Source: Paramylibacter kogurei (GTDB lineage: Bacteria; Pseudomonadota; Alphaproteobacteria; Rhodobacterales; Rhodobacteraceae). Taken from it: a stretch of DNA of 64,000 bases. The position numbers and the translations under genes were made by a program. The notes beneath the pieces were generated by a model, which saw only the letters and a program-made list of their open reading frames with translations, did no database searches and was not told where the DNA came from. The stretch is from positions 434,001-498,000 of the forward strand of contig NZ_MDGM01000012.1 of assembly GCF_002742285.1 (NCBI RefSeq). The letters are read 5' to 3'. Positions 1 to 9,059 of this stretch are shown piece by piece (the first letter of the stretch is position 1; every line of letters begins with the position of its first letter).

Positions 1-2
1 GC

Positions 3-803
3 TGGCACAGCCACCAAGAATGCGAATTGCATTTGATCTTGGCAACAACAGGGCGGGCATATGTTGGCGATTACATCGGCGATTTTGCCCCCGGTGGTTT
101 GTTCCTAACAGGCCCCCATCTGCCCCATAACTGGATCACGGATGAGGTCTGGACAGAACCCGTTCCTGAACGCGATATGGTGATTCAATTTGACCAAGAC
201 CGCTTGTTGCGATTGATCAAAGCATTCCCTGAATTTGCTGGGGTTAATCAGGTGTTGAAAGAGGCTGAATCAGGATTGGAATGGTTCGGGCTTCGCGTCG
301 AAGATATGCAAAAACGCTTTGCCTATATCCGCGATACGACGGGGCCAAATCAAATCATGGCTTTCCTTGATTTCATGTTGGAAATTTCACGCAACAAGGA
401 TCGCAAAACCTTGTCTGTGGCAAAGCTTTACCATGAAAATCGCAACCCGCGTCAGATGAAAATCTGCGAAGTGGTCGATTACATCGTGGAACGATTTGCC
501 GAAGATATTTCCGTCGAAAAAGCAGCGGATATTGCGGGCATGTCACCCACAACATTTTCACGCAATTTTCGCGCGGTCACCGGAAACCGCTTTGTGGAAT
601 TCGTAAACCGCGTGCGCATTGGTCAGGCTTGTAGCTTGCTTTATGCGACCGACGAACAAGTCTCGAGCATCTGTTTTGACGTTGGTTATCAAAACCTTGC
701 CAATTTTAACCGCCACTTTCAAAAAATGAAAAATATGACCCCTTCAGAATATCGCGAATTGGCTCAGGACGAGCTGTTGAATACGGAAAGGAGCGCGTCA
801 TGA
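3..803 (+). CDS. AraC family transcriptional regulator of polyol utilisation (5' partial)
   Basis: The reading frame is open to the left edge, and the residues before the first usable start (WHSHQECEL) continue a cupin-type sensor domain, so the true start lies outside the window. The visible part has an N-terminal AraC-binding cupin region (HSH...ELHLILATTGRAYVGDY) and a C-terminal pair of helix-turn-helix motifs over the last 100 residues, ending with the family signature DVGYQNLANFNRHFQK. The stop overlaps the start of the next gene (ATGA), so it is translationally coupled to the dehydrogenase. Context suggests a mannitol/sorbitol-responsive activator like MtlR of Pseudomonas fluorescens; the ligand is inferred. 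Confidence 0.88.
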   Translation, partial: WHSHQECELHLILATTGRAYVGDYIGDFAPGGLFLTGPHLPHNWITDEVWTEPVPERDMVIQFDQDRLLRLIKAFPEFAGVNQVLKEAESGLEWFGLRVEDMQKRFAYIRDTTGPNQIMAFLDFMLEISRNKDRKTLSVAKLYHENRNPRQMKICEVVDYIVERFAEDISVEKAADIAGMSPTTFSRNFRAVTGNRFVEFVNRVRIGQACSLLYATDEQVSSICFDVGYQNLANFNRHFQKMKNMTPSEYRELAQDELLNTERSAS

Positions 804-2221
804 ACCGACAAGCAACCCCCCGTTTATATGAAACAAAATATGATCACACCGCGGTTACAACAGGTGCGGTTCATCTGGGATTTGGTGCGTTTCACCGTGC
901 GCATCAGGCGATTTATATCGATGATTACATGGAAAAAACCGGCGATTTGGCGTGGGGTATTACCGCGGTTAATCTGCGCCGTGAAGAAACCGTAAATTTT
1001 GCGAAAAACCGCGCGGATGGAAATGGTTACATCGTCAAAAGCATGGCCCCAGACGGAAGCCAGGAATTTCGCCGCGTGCGATCACACAACGCATTTGTTG
1101 ATTGGCATACCCAAACCGAAGAAGCGGAAAATTTACTGGCACAGGCATCCCTGCATTTTGTGACAATCACCGTCACCGAAAGCGGATATTATTTGGATGC
1201 AAATGGTGTGTTGGATGCGCATGACCCGATTATCGCCAATGAATTATCTGGCCATGGGCGTGCGACGGTTTATGGATATTTGCAACAGGGATTGCAGCGT
1301 CGCAAAGACGCGGACAACGGTGGTTTAACCGTCATGTGTTGCGATAACATTCGCCAAAATGGCAAAATGTTACGTGCCAATTTCCTGCGCTATTTGGAAC
1401 TGGCAGGGGCGGGTGATCTGCGCAACTGGGTCGAACAAAACTGCACATTCCCTTGTTCGATGGTGGATCGTATCACACCGCGCAGCTCGCAAATCTTGAT
1501 TGATGAAATTCAATCCCTGTTTGGCGATAACCCCATCGCACCCGTGATGGGCGAAGATTTCACACAATGGGTGATCGAAGATAACTTTGCCGCACAAATG
1601 CCCGATCTGGGTCTGGTGGATGCAACAATCACCCGAGATGTTGCCCCATACGAAGAAGCGAAAATTCGCATTTTGAATGGTGGGCATACATGCCTGACCT
1701 ATCTTGGCGCGTTAAAGGGGCATGAAACCTTTGACAGTGCGATGAATGATGCAGAATTATTCGAACATTTCTGGGGCTACACCCACGGCGAAGTTTTACC
1801 TGCTCTGACGATTGATCTGCCGTTCGACAAAGAACAATATCTGCAGAAAATCATTGCACGGTTTAAAAATGCATCCATCGGGGACACGGTTGAACGTATC
1901 TGTGCCGATGGATTTTTGAAATTCCCCATTTTCATTTTGCCCACTTTGCGTGGCTGTTTGAAACAAGGGGTTTTCCCAACACATGGCGTGCGTGCCATTG
2001 CCAGCTGGTATGTGTTTGCAAAACATATCGACGCTGGAAAAATGAATATCCAATACGCAGAGCCAAATTGGGATCGCCTGCAACCGATGTTATCGGACAC
2101 AGGTTTGGATGCGTTTATCAACGCCACAGAATTATGGGACAATTTGCCAAAGGACTATCCCGAATTTAGCACGCAGCTATCCGCTGCAATAAAGGAAATG
2201 GAGCTGACATGGCCGGTGTAA
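800..2221 (+). CDS. mtlK: Mannitol 2-dehydrogenase family long-chain polyol dehydrogenase
   Basis: A 473-residue member of the long-chain polyol dehydrogenase family, which oxidises D-mannitol (also D-arabinitol or D-sorbitol in some members) to the ketose with NAD in the cytoplasm. The N-terminal cofactor domain begins with [14 protein letters not shown] (about residues 24-37). The catalytic triad pattern K-x4-N-x2-H is seen at Lys288, Asn293 and His296. Length is normal for mannitol 2-dehydrogenase (about 490). The start overlaps the regulator stop and the stop overlaps the ABC ATPase start, so the genes form one operon. The exact substrate cannot be read from the sequence; fructuronate reductase is a related alternative made unlikely by the ABC ATPase and fructokinase neighbours. 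Confidence 0.9.
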   Translation: MNRQATPRLYETKYDHTAVTTGAVHLGFGAFHRAHQAIYIDDYMEKTGDLAWGITAVNLRREETVNFAKNRADGNGYIVKSMAPDGSQEFRRVRSHNAFVDWHTQTEEAENLLAQASLHFVTITVTESGYYLDANGVLDAHDPIIANELSGHGRATVYGYLQQGLQRRKDADNGGLTVMCCDNIRQNGKMLRANFLRYLELAGAGDLRNWVEQNCTFPCSMVDRITPRSSQILIDEIQSLFGDNPIAPVMGEDFTQWVIEDNFAAQMPDLGLVDATITRDVAPYEEAKIRILNGGHTCLTYLGALKGHETFDSAMNDAELFEHFWGYTHGEVLPALTIDLPFDKEQYLQKIIARFKNASIGDTVERICADGFLKFPIFILPTLRGCLKQGVFPTHGVRAIASWYVFAKHIDAGKMNIQYAEPNWDRLQPMLSDTGLDAFINATELWDNLPKDYPEFSTQLSAAIKEMELTWPV

Positions 2222-3225
2222 CAATAGAAAACTTGCGAAAATCATATGGTGATATCGAAGTCATGCATGGCGTCGATCTTAATATCGAAGACGGCGAATT
2301 CGTTGTGTTCGTGGGGCCATCTGGCTGTGGTAAATCAACGCTTTTGCGTATGATTGCGGGGCTGGAAGAGGTCACATCAGGCACGGTTGCCATTGGTGAT
2401 CAGGTGGTCAACGATGTTGCCCCATCCAAACGCGGTGTGGCGATGGTGTTCCAAACCTATGCGCTTTATCCCCATATGACCGTGTTTAAAAACATGGCCT
2501 TTGGTTTGATGCAGGCAAAAACACCAGAAGACGAAATCAACCGTCGCGTGACGCAAGCCGCTGAAATTTTGCAGATCACAGATTATCTGGATCGCAGCCC
2601 GCGCAACCTGTCAGGTGGTCAACGCCAACGTGTGGCCATCGGCCGTGCGATTGTTCGCGACCCAGAAGTGTTCTTGTTTGACGAACCTTTGTCCAATCTT
2701 GATGCGGCCTTGCGCGTGCAAACACGCCTTGAAATCAAACGTCTGCACGAGCGTCTGCAATCCACGATGATTTACGTGACACACGATCAGGTCGAAGCGA
2801 TGACACTGGCCGATAAAATCGTGGTGCTGCGCGATGGGTATATCGAACAGGTCGGCTCGCCGATCGAATTGTATACACGCCCTGCAAATCAGTTTGTGGC
2901 CGGTTTCATCGGCAGCCCGCAAATGAATTTCTTTGATGCGGATGATTGCAACAATGCGAACGCAAGCGGCAATATCACTGGCGTGCGTCCCGAACACCTG
3001 ACACAGGTGAAATCAAAAGGATTGATTTCGGGCAAATTGGAATTGGTTGAACAAATGGGCGAATTTGCTCTGGTTCACTTGTCCACGCCAAAGGGTGCGA
3101 TGTTCTCTGCTAAAATGCCATTGCCGCCGACGGAAAAATTGGGTGAAACACTTGAATTTAATGCAAATTCTGACGATTTGATCCATCTGTTTGATCCGCA
3201 ATCAGGACTACGTATTTCAGAATGA
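2209..3225 (+). CDS. Sugar/polyol ABC transporter ATP-binding protein (MalK/SmoK type)
   Basis: ATPase subunit of a carbohydrate uptake ABC transporter. It shows Walker A (GPSGCGKST, residues 36-44), the signature LSGGQRQRV near residue 135, Walker B with D-loop ([15 protein letters not shown]) and the switch His in YVTHDQ, followed by an MalK-type C-terminal extension with the motif GVRPEHL. At 338 residues it is slightly short for the MalK family. It overlaps the upstream dehydrogenase by 13 bases and the downstream kinase by 4. No permease or binding-protein gene is present in the window; by analogy with smoEFGK and mtlEFGK these should lie to the left of the edge or elsewhere. Confidence 0.92.
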   Translation: MAGVTIENLRKSYGDIEVMHGVDLNIEDGEFVVFVGPSGCGKSTLLRMIAGLEEVTSGTVAIGDQVVNDVAPSKRGVAMVFQTYALYPHMTVFKNMAFGLMQAKTPEDEINRRVTQAAEILQITDYLDRSPRNLSGGQRQRVAIGRAIVRDPEVFLFDEPLSNLDAALRVQTRLEIKRLHERLQSTMIYVTHDQVEAMTLADKIVVLRDGYIEQVGSPIELYTRPANQFVAGFIGSPQMNFFDADDCNNANASGNITGVRPEHLTQVKSKGLISGKLELVEQMGEFALVHLSTPKGAMFSAKMPLPPTEKLGETLEFNANSDDLIHLFDPQSGLRISE

Positions 3226-4148
3226 AACCAGCGGAATTTCTCGTCTTTGGCGAGGCATTGTTCGACCTTTTCGTAACATCTACCGATAATCCCGCCGTGC
3301 CAAATGTAGTGGCGCGTGCGGGTGGTTCGCCGATGAACGTGGCGATTGGATTGTCGCGATTGGGCTGTGCGTCTGCGCTGTTATCCCAGATTTCAAATGA
3401 TAATCTGGGCAACGGCTTGATGGAGCTTTTGGCGAAAGAAGGTGTCGATCTGAATTACCTGGCACGCACAGATTGTGAATCAACGCTCAGCGTGATCGCA
3501 ACCGATGCCACAGGTCAGCCAAGTTACAGTTTTTATACCCAAGGTGCGGATGGCACATTGTCGGTGGATGAATTGCCGCAATTACCAGATTCAATCCACG
3601 CGCTCCATTTTGGATCATATGCGCTTGTGCTGGGTGAAACCGCAAATACGGCATATGTTTTGGCGCAACGCGAAAAACATCGCCTGATCACGCTTGATCC
3701 CAATATTCGCCCAACGATTGAACCTGACCCGGCCGTCTGGATCAAACGCATTGATGCCTTGATGCCATATGTGGATGTGGTGAAAATCAGCGACGAAGAT
3801 ATTCGTGTGCTTTATGGCGAAGATTGCGATGTGGAACACCACGCGCGCGCATTTTTGGACCAAGGTGCCAAGCTGGTGTTTTTAACCCGTGGCGGTGATG
3901 GTGGTCAGGTGTTTAGCACAGATCACAATTTCCAAGGGAAACCACCCAAAATTACCGTGGCTGATACGGTTGGGGCAGGGGACACTTTCATGGCGATGCT
4001 GCTTTGTGAATTGGCAAAAACAGACGATATCACTGATGCTGATTTTATGGCGACAACGCTTGAAAAATGTCTCTATGCGGCGGCGATTACCTGTACGCGT
4101 GTGGGGGCGGATCTGCCCTATTTGGCTGATCTAGATATCTCGCTTTAA
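3222..4148 (+). CDS. mtlZ: PfkB family carbohydrate kinase, probable fructokinase
   Basis: A 308-residue ribokinase/PfkB family kinase. The N-terminal signature region is [15 protein letters not shown] (about residues 35-49) and the C-terminal motif [11 protein letters not shown] (about 247-257) holds the anion hole and the catalytic Asp. It is the last gene of the operon and overlaps the ABC ATPase stop by 4 bases. After oxidation of mannitol or sorbitol to fructose, a fructokinase gives fructose-6-phosphate, as in the mtl/smo operons of Pseudomonas and Rhodobacter. Fructose as substrate is inferred from context; other hexoses or ketoses cannot be excluded. Confidence 0.87.
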   Translation: MKPAEFLVFGEALFDLFVTSTDNPAVPNVVARAGGSPMNVAIGLSRLGCASALLSQISNDNLGNGLMELLAKEGVDLNYLARTDCESTLSVIATDATGQPSYSFYTQGADGTLSVDELPQLPDSIHALHFGSYALVLGETANTAYVLAQREKHRLITLDPNIRPTIEPDPAVWIKRIDALMPYVDVVKISDEDIRVLYGEDCDVEHHARAFLDQGAKLVFLTRGGDGGQVFSTDHNFQGKPPKITVADTVGAGDTFMAMLLCELAKTDDITDADFMATTLEKCLYAAAITCTRVGADLPYLADLDISL

Positions 4149-4465
4149 TCCCATCATATTTTGGCGCGATTGGGAACATATCGCGCCAAAATTCAGGTCA
4201 AATTTTACGGCTATTTCGATAAAACTAGTTATATCATTTACGATGCGCCCATGCCGTTTAAAAACTGGCAAGGCAACGCGTCAGTACGATGCGAATTTGT
4301 AGCTAAATCAGCTTCCGTCACGGACACAATTCGATAAATCTAGTTATATCGAACACACCAAAATTCCGTGGGCATCAGATACCTAGTTACCTAAATTTGA
4401 CGGTAAATTATCATTTAAATTGAATGGCTTGCCTGCGATGTTTTGCGATATATGCGCAAGGCGTT
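4149..4465. other. Gene-free convergent gap with a duplicated 21-base near-palindrome
   Basis: No credible ORF is present between the stops of the fructokinase and the TSUP permease. Besides the hairpin at 4159-4191 it holds two copies of a 21-base element, at 4215-4235 and 4330-4350, that differ at one position. Each contains an interrupted dyad, GATA..ACTAGT..TATC in the first copy and GATA...CTAG...TATC in the second. A short inverted pair GTCAAATTT (4197-4205) and AAATTTGAC (4393-4401) brackets both. The copies look like paired operators or a small repeat, yet both flanking genes end here, so no obvious promoter client exists. Confidence 0.55.
4159..4191 (+). terminator. Perfect 12-bp stem-loop after the fructokinase gene
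   Basis: TTTTGGCGCGAT (4159-4170) and ATCGCGCCAAAA (4180-4191) are exact reverse complements around a 9-base loop, ten bases after the stop codon. The A/T runs at the foot of the stem let it act in either orientation. It most likely ends the polyol operon. There is no long T run after the stem on the plus strand, so efficiency is uncertain. Confidence 0.65.
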
Positions 4466-5287
4466 TTACACAAAGATCACTTTGCGAAGCATATTCAGCG
4501 CCACCAAAATCAAAAATATCGCGAAAACACGTTTTAACGGTTTGGGGTTCAATCGATGCGCCAAATTTGCCCCAATCGGTGCCGTTAATGTGGTCATACA
4601 GATCACCACAAAAAACGCAGCATAATTGACATATCCCAATGTGAATGGCGGCAATCCATTTTCAGGTGGCTGGCGCAGCAAAAATAACAAAACAGAGGGC
4701 AGCGCAATAATCACACCAAAACCAGATGCGGTTGCAACCGCGCGGTGAATGGGAATGCCGTGCAATGTCATCAAGGGCACGCCAAAACTGCCCCCGCCAA
4801 TGCCCATCAGAACGGATAAAAACCCCACCACGGGGCTAAACACTGATCGCCACAATAGCCCAGGCATTTCATCACCCAAGCGCCATTTTGCATTGCCAAA
4901 TGCCATATAAAGCCCGATGCAAATGCCCAAAATCCCAAACAGCATGACCAGTGTATCTGATCGTAACTTTGCCGCGATCAATACACCGATCAATGCACCG
5001 ATCACGATGCCCGGTGCCCAATTGCGCAAAACCGACCATTCTACCGCACCCTTTTTATGATGGCTTGATAATGATCGCAGCGACGTGAAGATGATCGTGG
5101 CCAATGATGTCGCCAAACAGATCTGCATGATCTGGGGATTGTCATATCCCAACCCATTAAATGCGTAATAAAATGCAGGCACCAAAACGATGCCACCACC
5201 CACGCCCAGCAATCCCGCAAGCACCCCCGCAACCGCACCAATGGCCAGCAATAATGCCAAGACGGGTAGCAACGTTAACAAATCCAT
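4466..5287 (-). CDS. TSUP (TauE/SafE) family membrane permease
   Basis: A 273-residue integral membrane protein of the sulfite exporter TauE/SafE family. It is rich in hydrophobic segments (about eight) arranged as two repeats, with the glycine-rich opening GVLAGLLGVGGGIVLVPAFY (about residues 22-41) and a matching second motif VLMGIGGGSFGVPLMTLHG. Family members move sulfite, sulfoacetate, taurine-derived anions or other organic sulfur or carbon anions across the inner membrane; the substrate here is not deducible. The start is 14 bases after the dusA stop on the same strand, so it is probably co-transcribed with dusA. Confidence 0.88.
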   Translation of the reverse strand: MDLLTLLPVLALLLAIGAVAGVLAGLLGVGGGIVLVPAFYYAFNGLGYDNPQIMQICLATSLATIIFTSLRSLSSHHKKGAVEWSVLRNWAPGIVIGALIGVLIAAKLRSDTLVMLFGILGICIGLYMAFGNAKWRLGDEMPGLLWRSVFSPVVGFLSVLMGIGGGSFGVPLMTLHGIPIHRAVATASGFGVIIALPSVLLFLLRQPPENGLPPFTLGYVNYAAFFVVICMTTLTAPIGANLAHRLNPKPLKRVFAIFLILVALNMLRKVIFV

Positions 5288-5301
5288 CTCACCACTTTCT
5301 G

Positions 5302-6333
5302 TTATGCGTCCAATGCCGCCGTTTGAATGTTTAAAACGCGGTCCAATGCGTCCTTGACCACCTGCGCATCCGCACCAGTTTTATGTGCGTTTTCAGACAG
5401 ATGGCGTTTCCAATGGCGTGCTCCCGCTTGTCCTGCGAACAATCCCAACATATGGCGTGTGATCTGATGCAGCTTGCCACCATTTTCAATGTGATTGGTG
5501 ATATAGGGGATCATTTCACCCACAATTTGGGGCGCAGTTTTGCCCAATGGATCATTGAAAATGACATCATCCGCACGCCCCAAAATCGCCAGTGGATTAT
5601 GGTACGCCTCGCGCCCGATCATCGCGCCATCCAGCCCGCGATCAATATGCGATTTCGCCTCTGCCAAGGTTTTAAGCCCACCATTCAAAACGATTTCCAA
5701 ATGGGGATTGTCCGCCTTTATCTGATGCACCAAATCGTAATTCAAGGGCGGAATATCGCGGTTTTCCTTGGGGCTTAACCCATCAAGCCAAGCCATGCGC
5801 GCATGAATAGCAAAGCTATTGATACCTGCCGCCGAAACACGGGCGATAAAATCGGGTAACACGTCTTCGGGGATTTGATCATCCACACCGATGCGGCATT
5901 TGACGGTAATCTTGGTGCCACCACTTGCGCCGATCATCGCATGCACACAATCGGCAACCAGATCGGGTTGTTTCATCAACACCGCACCAAACGCGCCCGA
6001 TTGCACACGATCCGACGGGCAACCAACGTTTAAATTCACCTCGACGTATCCCGCATCAACACCCATTTTTGTTGCCTGCGCCAATTGATCTGGGTCTGAT
6101 CCCCCGATTTGTAGCGCAACGGGCTGTTCCGCCGTATCAAACGCCAACAGACGTGGTGCATCGCCGTGGATCAACGCAGGTGCCGTGACCATTTCGGTAT
6201 AAAGCAGTGCGTGGCGCGACATCAGGCGATGAAAATAACGACAGTGTCGATCCGTCCAATCCATCATCGGCGCCACAGACAGGCGCGCAGCGGGGTGTTG
6301 ATTGCTGGATTTTGATATTTCGGTTGTCAACAT
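5302..6333 (-). CDS. dusA: tRNA-dihydrouridine(20/20a) synthase DusA
   Basis: Flavin-dependent reductase that makes dihydrouridine in the tRNA D-loop. It has the family opening LSVAPMMDWTDRHCRYFHRL, the active-site region NVGCPSDRVQSGAFGAVLM with the catalytic Cys, and the FMN/RNA-binding motifs FAIHARMAWLDGLSPKENR and GLDGAMIGREAY. The frame is open further upstream (to 6390), but the start at 6333 (MLTTEISKSS) is preceded by AGGT and gives a family-like N terminus of 343 residues, so it was chosen. The gene is followed closely by the TSUP permease and is divergent from the ArsR gene. Confidence 0.93.
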   Translation of the reverse strand: MLTTEISKSSNQHPAARLSVAPMMDWTDRHCRYFHRLMSRHALLYTEMVTAPALIHGDAPRLLAFDTAEQPVALQIGGSDPDQLAQATKMGVDAGYVEVNLNVGCPSDRVQSGAFGAVLMKQPDLVADCVHAMIGASGGTKITVKCRIGVDDQIPEDVLPDFIARVSAAGINSFAIHARMAWLDGLSPKENRDIPPLNYDLVHQIKADNPHLEIVLNGGLKTLAEAKSHIDRGLDGAMIGREAYHNPLAILGRADDVIFNDPLGKTAPQIVGEMIPYITNHIENGGKLHQITRHMLGLFAGQAGARHWKRHLSENAHKTGADAQVVKDALDRVLNIQTAALDA

Positions 6334-6449
6334 TTTACCTATTTGGCGTGCTTGAAGTTCAATCTGAAATTTGCGCCACTTTATTCGCAATGATGCGTTT
6401 CATTAACACTCATTCGGGGGGCGATTCCACCGTGAATATTTTGCAAAAG

Positions 6450-6462
6450 TGATTATCAATCA
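6450..6462. promoter_or_regulatory. Candidate operator in the dusA/arsR divergent region
   Basis: TGATT-ATC-AATCA is a perfect inverted repeat with a 3-base centre, 53 bases upstream of the ArsR start and between two divergent genes. ArsR-family proteins commonly bind AT-rich dyads of this kind to repress their own gene. The assignment is inferred from position only; a 5-bp arm can arise by chance. Confidence 0.3.
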
Positions 6463-6515
6463 TTGCCCCATACAAGTTTAGCTTTCGTTTACCAATTCGC
6501 GCTAAACTAATTCAG

Positions 6516-6917
6516 ATGGAAAGTATTGATAAAACCGCACAGGTATTTCACGCACTGTCACATCCGCGCCGCGTAATGATTTTGCGCTGTTTGATGGGGC
6601 GGAACAATGAACAGATTGCGGTTGGGGCGTTGCAGCGTGAAACGAAAATTCCAGCGGCGTCATTGACCCATCATTTGCAAATTATGGAACGATCGGGCGT
6701 TTTGGCGCAACGCACCAAGGGGCGGTTTACGTTCTATACGCTTGATTCGAAAATCTTGGCGCGGGTTTTGGGGCAGGTGCAAAACCTGATTGATATGGGC
6801 ATCGGCACAGATCACATTGAACCGGCAGCGCGACATCAAGATACCCCAAAACCAAAGATACCAATGCCAATGGCGCCACCACCACCGACAAAACGGTTTT
6901 TGGGGTTGCGTGGTTAA
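6516..6917 (+). CDS. ArsR family winged-helix transcriptional regulator
   Basis: A 133-residue winged helix protein with the ArsR core over about residues 5-90 (VFHALSHPRRVMILRCLMG, then AASLTHHLQIMERSGVLAQRTKGRFTFYTL in two adjoining parts). The usual metal-binding box ELCVCDL is absent and only one cysteine is visible, so metal sensing by the classical site is unlikely. The C-terminal 40 residues are proline-rich (MPMAPPPP). It is divergent from dusA and overlaps the stop of the DUF1289 gene by 4 bases tail to tail. Target and signal are unknown; the neighbouring TSUP permease/dusA transcript is a candidate. Confidence 0.85.
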   Translation: MESIDKTAQVFHALSHPRRVMILRCLMGRNNEQIAVGALQRETKIPAASLTHHLQIMERSGVLAQRTKGRFTFYTLDSKILARVLGQVQNLIDMGIGTDHIEPAARHQDTPKPKIPMPMAPPPPTKRFLGLRG

Positions 6918-7144
6918 CGATTGCGGCCGCGTCGTTTGCCTTTGATGGCGCTGGCGCGGGTTGGCAGGGTTTCCTTTAACGCAATCCGCGCATCATCATC
7001 CATGCGTGACCAGCCCGCGATTTCATGTCGTGTGCGATAACAGCCCATGCAATAACCTGATGCTTCGTGAATAACGCAGAGTTTCACGCAGGGGCTTTCA
7101 ACCTCGTCGCGTTTCCACACTTCACCCAGATCGTTTTCGCTCAT
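6914..7144 (-). CDS. DUF1289 domain protein
   Basis: A 76-residue protein with the four-cysteine DUF1289 pattern C-x3-C-x9-C-x2-C (SPCVKLCVIHEASGYCMGC, about residues 17-35) and a basic tail (KGKRRGRNR). The cysteines look suited to bind zinc or a cluster. Its start overlaps the ruvX stop (ATGA), so the two are translated together. Function of DUF1289 proteins is not established. Confidence 0.85.
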   Translation of the reverse strand: MSENDLGEVWKRDEVESPCVKLCVIHEASGYCMGCYRTRHEIAGWSRMDDDARIALKETLPTRASAIKGKRRGRNR

Positions 7145-7617
7145 GTGGCACGCAAATGTGCCAGACGATCCAGCACCCCTTGTAAAATATACCCTGCCGC
7201 CACGTGATCGATAATTTCGGCGCGTTTGGCGCGGGACATATCCGCCTCTAACATCGCGCGTTCTGCGGCGACGGATGACAGGCGTTCATCCCAAAACCCA
7301 ATGGGCAAATCACAGCGTGCGGACAGGTTGCGGGCAAATGCACGGGTTTTTTGGCAACGCGGCCCTTCGGACCCGTCCATATTGCGCGGCAATCCCAAAA
7401 TCAAACCGCCCGCATTGGTGGATTTGATAATCACATCCAATGCATCCGCATCCAGCCCGAATTTCTTGCGCTTGATCGTTTCGCGCGGTGTTGCCACCGA
7501 CCACAATGTATCGGACACAGAAACGCCCAGCGTTTTATCCCCCAGATCAAGCCCCAACAGGGCGCGATGCGCAGGGATCGCGGTTGCAAATTCTTCGATT
7601 GAGTCAAATACGGCCAT
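7141..7617 (-). CDS. ruvX: Holliday junction resolvase-like RuvX/YqgF
   Basis: An RNase H-fold nuclease of the YqgF/RuvX family, implicated in Holliday junction resolution and pre-16S rRNA 5' end maturation. Motifs are LGLDLGDKTLGVSVSD near the N terminus, GLPRNMDGSEGPRC in the middle, FWDERLSS, and the C-terminal DHVAAGYILQG, providing the acidic active-site residues. The frame is open to a TTG at 7644, but the ATG at 7617 (MAVFDSIEEF) gives a normal 158-residue protein. The TTG lies inside a 16-bp palindrome. The stop overlaps the DUF1289 start. Confidence 0.92.
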   Translation of the reverse strand: MAVFDSIEEFATAIPAHRALLGLDLGDKTLGVSVSDTLWSVATPRETIKRKKFGLDADALDVIIKSTNAGGLILGLPRNMDGSEGPRCQKTRAFARNLSARCDLPIGFWDERLSSVAAERAMLEADMSRAKRAEIIDHVAAGYILQGVLDRLAHLRAT

Positions 7618-7632
7618 TCCCCTGACATAGTG

Positions 7633-7648
7633 GCAATTGTACAATTGC
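7633..7648. promoter_or_regulatory. Perfect 16-bp palindrome, candidate operator between ruvX and soxB
   Basis: GCAATTGTACAATTGC reads the same on both strands and sits in the 151-base divergent region, 16 bases upstream of the ruvX ATG and about 120 bases upstream of the soxB ATG. The core TTGTACAA carries the GT..AC half-sites typical of GntR-family operators, a family that often controls amine catabolism. The assignment to soxBDAG regulation is inference; no regulator gene lies next to it. Confidence 0.5.
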
Positions 7649-7768
7649 GAAACCCCAAAGACGACGGCGTTATGTCGGAAAATTCACAGTTTATGCCGCT
7701 GTGCAGAATTGCCAAAACGCCAGTGATTTGGCACAAGGGTGGCTGAATTCACGCCACAGGTTGATCAC

Positions 7769-9016
7769 ATGAAACGATATTCCGCATTTGCAATCGCACG
7801 CGAGGCCGCGCGTTATCACACGGGCTGGGAACGCGCATGGCGATCACCCGAACCAAAATCACATTATGATGTGATTATTATTGGCGCGGGTGGGCATGGT
7901 TTGGCCACGGCGTATTACCTTGGCAAAAACTATGGCATCACCAATGTTGCGGTGATTGAAAAAGGTTGGCTTGGCGGGGGCAATACGGGGCGCAACACCA
8001 CGATTATTCGCTCGAATTATTTACAAGATCCATCCGCGGCGATTTATGAAAAAGCACGCTCATTATACGAAACCATGAGCCAAGATTTGAATTACAACGT
8101 GATGTTTAGCCCACGTGGCGTGATCATGTTGGCGCAAACCGAACATGAAATTCGCGGCTATCAACGCACCGCACATGCCAATGCGTTGCAAGGTGTGAAA
8201 ACCGAATGGATTGGCCCCGAACGTGTAAAACAACTGGTGCCGATCATCGAATTATCTGGCCCGCGTTACCCTGTTTTGGGTGGCCTTTGGCAATCACGCG
8301 GGGGCACGGCGCGCCACGATGCGGTGGCATGGGGCTATGCGCGCGCATGTTCGGATATGGGCATGGATATTATCCAACAATGCGAGGTCACGGGCATTGA
8401 TAAATCAGGTGGCAATGTCACGGGCATTCAAACCACCAAAGGTGCGATTAAATGCAACAAATTGGGCATGGTTGTTGCGGGTAATTCGGGGCATCTGGCC
8501 GATATGGCAGGGTTCCGTTTGCCGCTGGAATCTGTGGCATTACAAGCGCTCGTATCTGAACCGATCAAACCTTGCATGGATGTGGTGGTCATGGCCAACA
8601 CGGTGCATGGTTACATGTCCCAATCGGACAAGGGTGAAATGGTGATCGGTGGTGGCACCGATGGGTTTAACAATTACACCCAGCGCGGATCGTTTCACCA
8701 TCTGGAAGAAACCGTTCGTGCATTGATCGAAACATTTCCGATGATTTCACGCCTGAAAATGCTGCGCCATTGGGGCGGGATTGTGGATGTGACGGGGGAT
8801 CGTTCCCCGATCATTGGTACAACACCCGTTGGCAATTGTTATATCAACTGTGGCTGGGGTACAGGCGGGTTCAAGGCAATCCCCGGATCAGGCTGGGCCA
8901 TGGCAGAGGTGATCGCCACGGGCGAACCACAAGGGCTGGCTGCTGAATTTGGCCTCAACCGTTTTCAAGAAGGACGCTTTATCGACGAAAGCGTGGCCGC
9001 AGGGGTGGCGCATTGA
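7769..9016 (+). CDS. soxB: Sarcosine oxidase beta subunit (heterotetrameric)
   Basis: FAD/FMN subunit of heterotetrameric sarcosine oxidase, which oxidatively demethylates sarcosine to glycine, passing formaldehyde to tetrahydrofolate. The Rossmann motif DVIIIGAGGHGLATAYYL starts near residue 34. His183 in GGTARHDAVAWGYARA matches the histidine that carries covalent FMN in characterised SoxB proteins. The start at 7769 (MKRYSAFAIAREAARYH) was chosen over an upstream GTG at 7739 because it reproduces the family N terminus. Length 415 residues is typical. It leads the operon soxB-D-A-G. Confidence 0.95.
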   Translation: MKRYSAFAIAREAARYHTGWERAWRSPEPKSHYDVIIIGAGGHGLATAYYLGKNYGITNVAVIEKGWLGGGNTGRNTTIIRSNYLQDPSAAIYEKARSLYETMSQDLNYNVMFSPRGVIMLAQTEHEIRGYQRTAHANALQGVKTEWIGPERVKQLVPIIELSGPRYPVLGGLWQSRGGTARHDAVAWGYARACSDMGMDIIQQCEVTGIDKSGGNVTGIQTTKGAIKCNKLGMVVAGNSGHLADMAGFRLPLESVALQALVSEPIKPCMDVVVMANTVHGYMSQSDKGEMVIGGGTDGFNNYTQRGSFHHLEETVRALIETFPMISRLKMLRHWGGIVDVTGDRSPIIGTTPVGNCYINCGWGTGGFKAIPGSGWAMAEVIATGEPQGLAAEFGLNRFQEGRFIDESVAAGVAH

Positions 9017-9059
9017 TGATAAATTTCGCCCCGTTCCAAACAAATAAAACAGGTGCAAC

